From Cytophaga sp051961495 (GTDB taxonomy: Bacteria > Bacteroidota > Bacteroidia > Cytophagales > Cytophagaceae), in assembly GCF_051961495.1 (NCBI RefSeq), contig NZ_JBQCDF010000053.1, positions 1 through 7,493 on the forward strand: a stretch of 7,493 bases of DNA, given 5' to 3'. Made by a program: the position numbers and the translations under genes. The notes beneath the pieces were generated by a model that was not told the DNA's origin, ran no database searches, and saw nothing but the letters and a program-made list of their open reading frames with translations. Below are positions 6,328 to 7,493 of the stretch, in pieces (positions within the stretch are counted from its first letter, which is position 1; every line of letters starts with the position of its first letter).

Positions 6328-7493
6328 TTATAGTTTATAGCGCACAATTGCACTGGCTTTGCCCATGATGCCTTTACGTCCAACGAGGATCAGTTTATCA
6401 TCTTCTTCCCAGATGGTATAATCACGCACAAGCATTAATTTAGACTCATTTGGTAAAACAACTTCTTTTACTTTTTTACCTGTTGAGCGGTTAATATGAA
6501 TTACATTAATCGTAGTGATCGACCCATCCATGGATTCTGACGTTGCATATAAGAAACGGATATCTGAAGGATGTGAATTATCTACTACATAGGAGATGGT
6601 ATTCAAACCATCGGTTGATGGATAAACCTGGTTTTTGGCGATGTATTCCACCCAATTTCTTTTCGCGTCTTTATTATAACTCAATACGATAATGCCCTCT
6701 GTATGTACATGTCCGTTTACTTCAACCTGATGTTTTTTATCAAATGTACCCGGGGCAATATGCGGATAGCCATCAGCATATAACGAACGCTTTTCCAGAA
6801 TCAGAATCACTTCTTCCTGGGCAGAAATGAATACATGAGACAAATCATAATCCAGCCAGTTTTCTTCACCCTTGATGGCTTTATTTGTCTTTCTCCCTTC
6901 TGTCACTTTATTTAACACCGCTTCATCAAAACGATCGAAGTTGTTTTTATCAAGTGTCATGGAAGTAAAATTTGCACGTGAGTAGGAAACTCCGATAATT
7001 TTCTCCTGAGACAATTCAATGGCGGCTACATATAACACATCATCATTCACGAACTGAACCATTAACTCATCTTTCTTATAATTCGATCCTGGTATTTCAA
7101 CGACATCAAATGCCCGTGTTTCCAGATTCATGCGGATCACATTCACCTTGCCAACGCCATTGGCATTAATAATAAATATCTCGCCTTTATTATTCAGGTA
7201 GATGCCGTGGTTCACATAACCCATATCAATTGTAACAGTTCCTTTGCTCAGTTGTTTACCGGTATTATCATAAATAGATACATTTGCTATCAGCGAACGT
7301 TGTGAAAAATCAAATACATAAGAAACAAACTTACCTTCATCCGGCGAAAAACGAATGTTATGTTTGTATTCAAAAGGGGTTACAAAACTTGGTGTTGTGT
7401 GTTCACAGATCACATCAATAAAAGATTCTTTTACTGAACCTCTATGATCGCTTTCCAGATAAGGTTTGATCGGATAAGATTCCAGTTCCTTCT
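6328..7493 (-). CDS. Partial gene, possible beta-propeller protein, 5' end outside window
   Basis: I do not recognise a named family. The frame is open from the stop at 6328 to the right edge, giving 387 visible codons with the N-terminus missing. A GTG at 7413 looks like a start but is probably an internal Val codon: 26 further codons upstream stay open and encode natural-looking protein (for example SYPIKPYLESDHRGSVKESF). The visible part is rich in short beta strands separated by turns such as FSPDEGKFVSYVFD, IYLNNKGEIFIINANG, DDVLYVAAIE and SDIRFLYATSES, and it ends in ILVGRKGIMGKASAIVRYKL. Such repeats suggest a propeller of several blades, as in WD40-like or six-bladed propellers; this is inference. 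It is the first visible gene of the operon with the scramblase-like and META genes. Confidence 0.8.
   Translation of the reverse strand, partial: KELESYPIKPYLESDHRGSVKESFIDVICEHTTPSFVTPFEYKHNIRFSPDEGKFVSYVFDFSQRSLIANVSIYDNTGKQLSKGTVTIDMGYVNHGIYLNNKGEIFIINANGVGKVNVIRMNLETRAFDVVEIPGSNYKKDELMVQFVNDDVLYVAAIELSQEKIIGVSYSRANFTSMTLDKNNFDRFDEAVLNKVTEGRKTNKAIKGEENWLDYDLSHVFISAQEEVILILEKRSLYADGYPHIAPGTFDKKHQVEVNGHVHTEGIIVLSYNKDAKRNWVEYIAKNQVYPSTDGLNTISYVVDNSHPSDIRFLYATSESMDGSITTINVIHINRSTGKKVKEVVLPNESKLMLVRDYTIWEEDDKLILVGRKGIMGKASAIVRYKL

Noticed and set aside
5866..6333. Three plus-strand frames across the scramblase-like gene
   Set aside because: They overlap one another in different frames and are antisense to a gene with clear family motifs; composition is Phe/Cys/Tyr-rich as expected from antisense of AT-rich coding DNA.

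Overview
The window looks like ordinary chromosomal DNA of an AT-rich Bacteroidetes bacterium. Cytophaga hutchinsonii or a close cytophagal relative is my best guess. The signs are Bacteroidetes-type lipoproteins, WG repeats, a META-domain lipoprotein, a possible GldM-like protein, few Shine-Dalgarno sequences, and the palindrome around CCCGATAGCTATCGGG at the left edge. The last is remembered as common between genes in such genomes and was not checked. No mobile element, CRISPR array, tRNA or rRNA was seen.

Layout, left to right: a palindromic terminator (1-34); a small thioredoxin-like [2Fe-2S] ferredoxin gene (33-287, minus) with an elaborate inverted repeat just upstream of its start; a lipoprotein with a helical half and a beta half (383-1183, minus) that recalls the GldM ectodomain; a 178-bp divergent intergenic region; a secreted phosphodiester glycosidase/DUF2233 protein (1362-2186), the only plus-strand gene; an acyltransferase-3 membrane protein (2187-3251, minus) whose stop codon directly abuts that of the glycosidase gene; a small two-helix membrane protein of unknown function (3442-3963, minus); a secreted WG-repeat protein (4017-5066, minus); and a tight minus-strand operon made of a possible beta-propeller protein cut by the right edge (6328-7493), a scramblase/LURP-one-like protein (5674-6303) and a META-domain lipoprotein (5146-5649). 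A good intrinsic terminator (5096-5132) closes the operon.

Most genes encode envelope, secreted or membrane proteins, but they do not form an obvious pathway. The best-supported functional unit is the three-gene operon at the right, with two gaps of 24 bp each. The WG-repeat and small membrane-protein genes may form a second unit. The most interesting signals are regulatory: four TTAAGT/ACTTAA hexamers at exact 14-bp steps before the ferredoxin gene, and an 11-bp inverted repeat placed almost symmetrically before two divergent genes. I found no convincing new multi-gene system. The GldM-like lipoprotein is the protein most worth a structural check.
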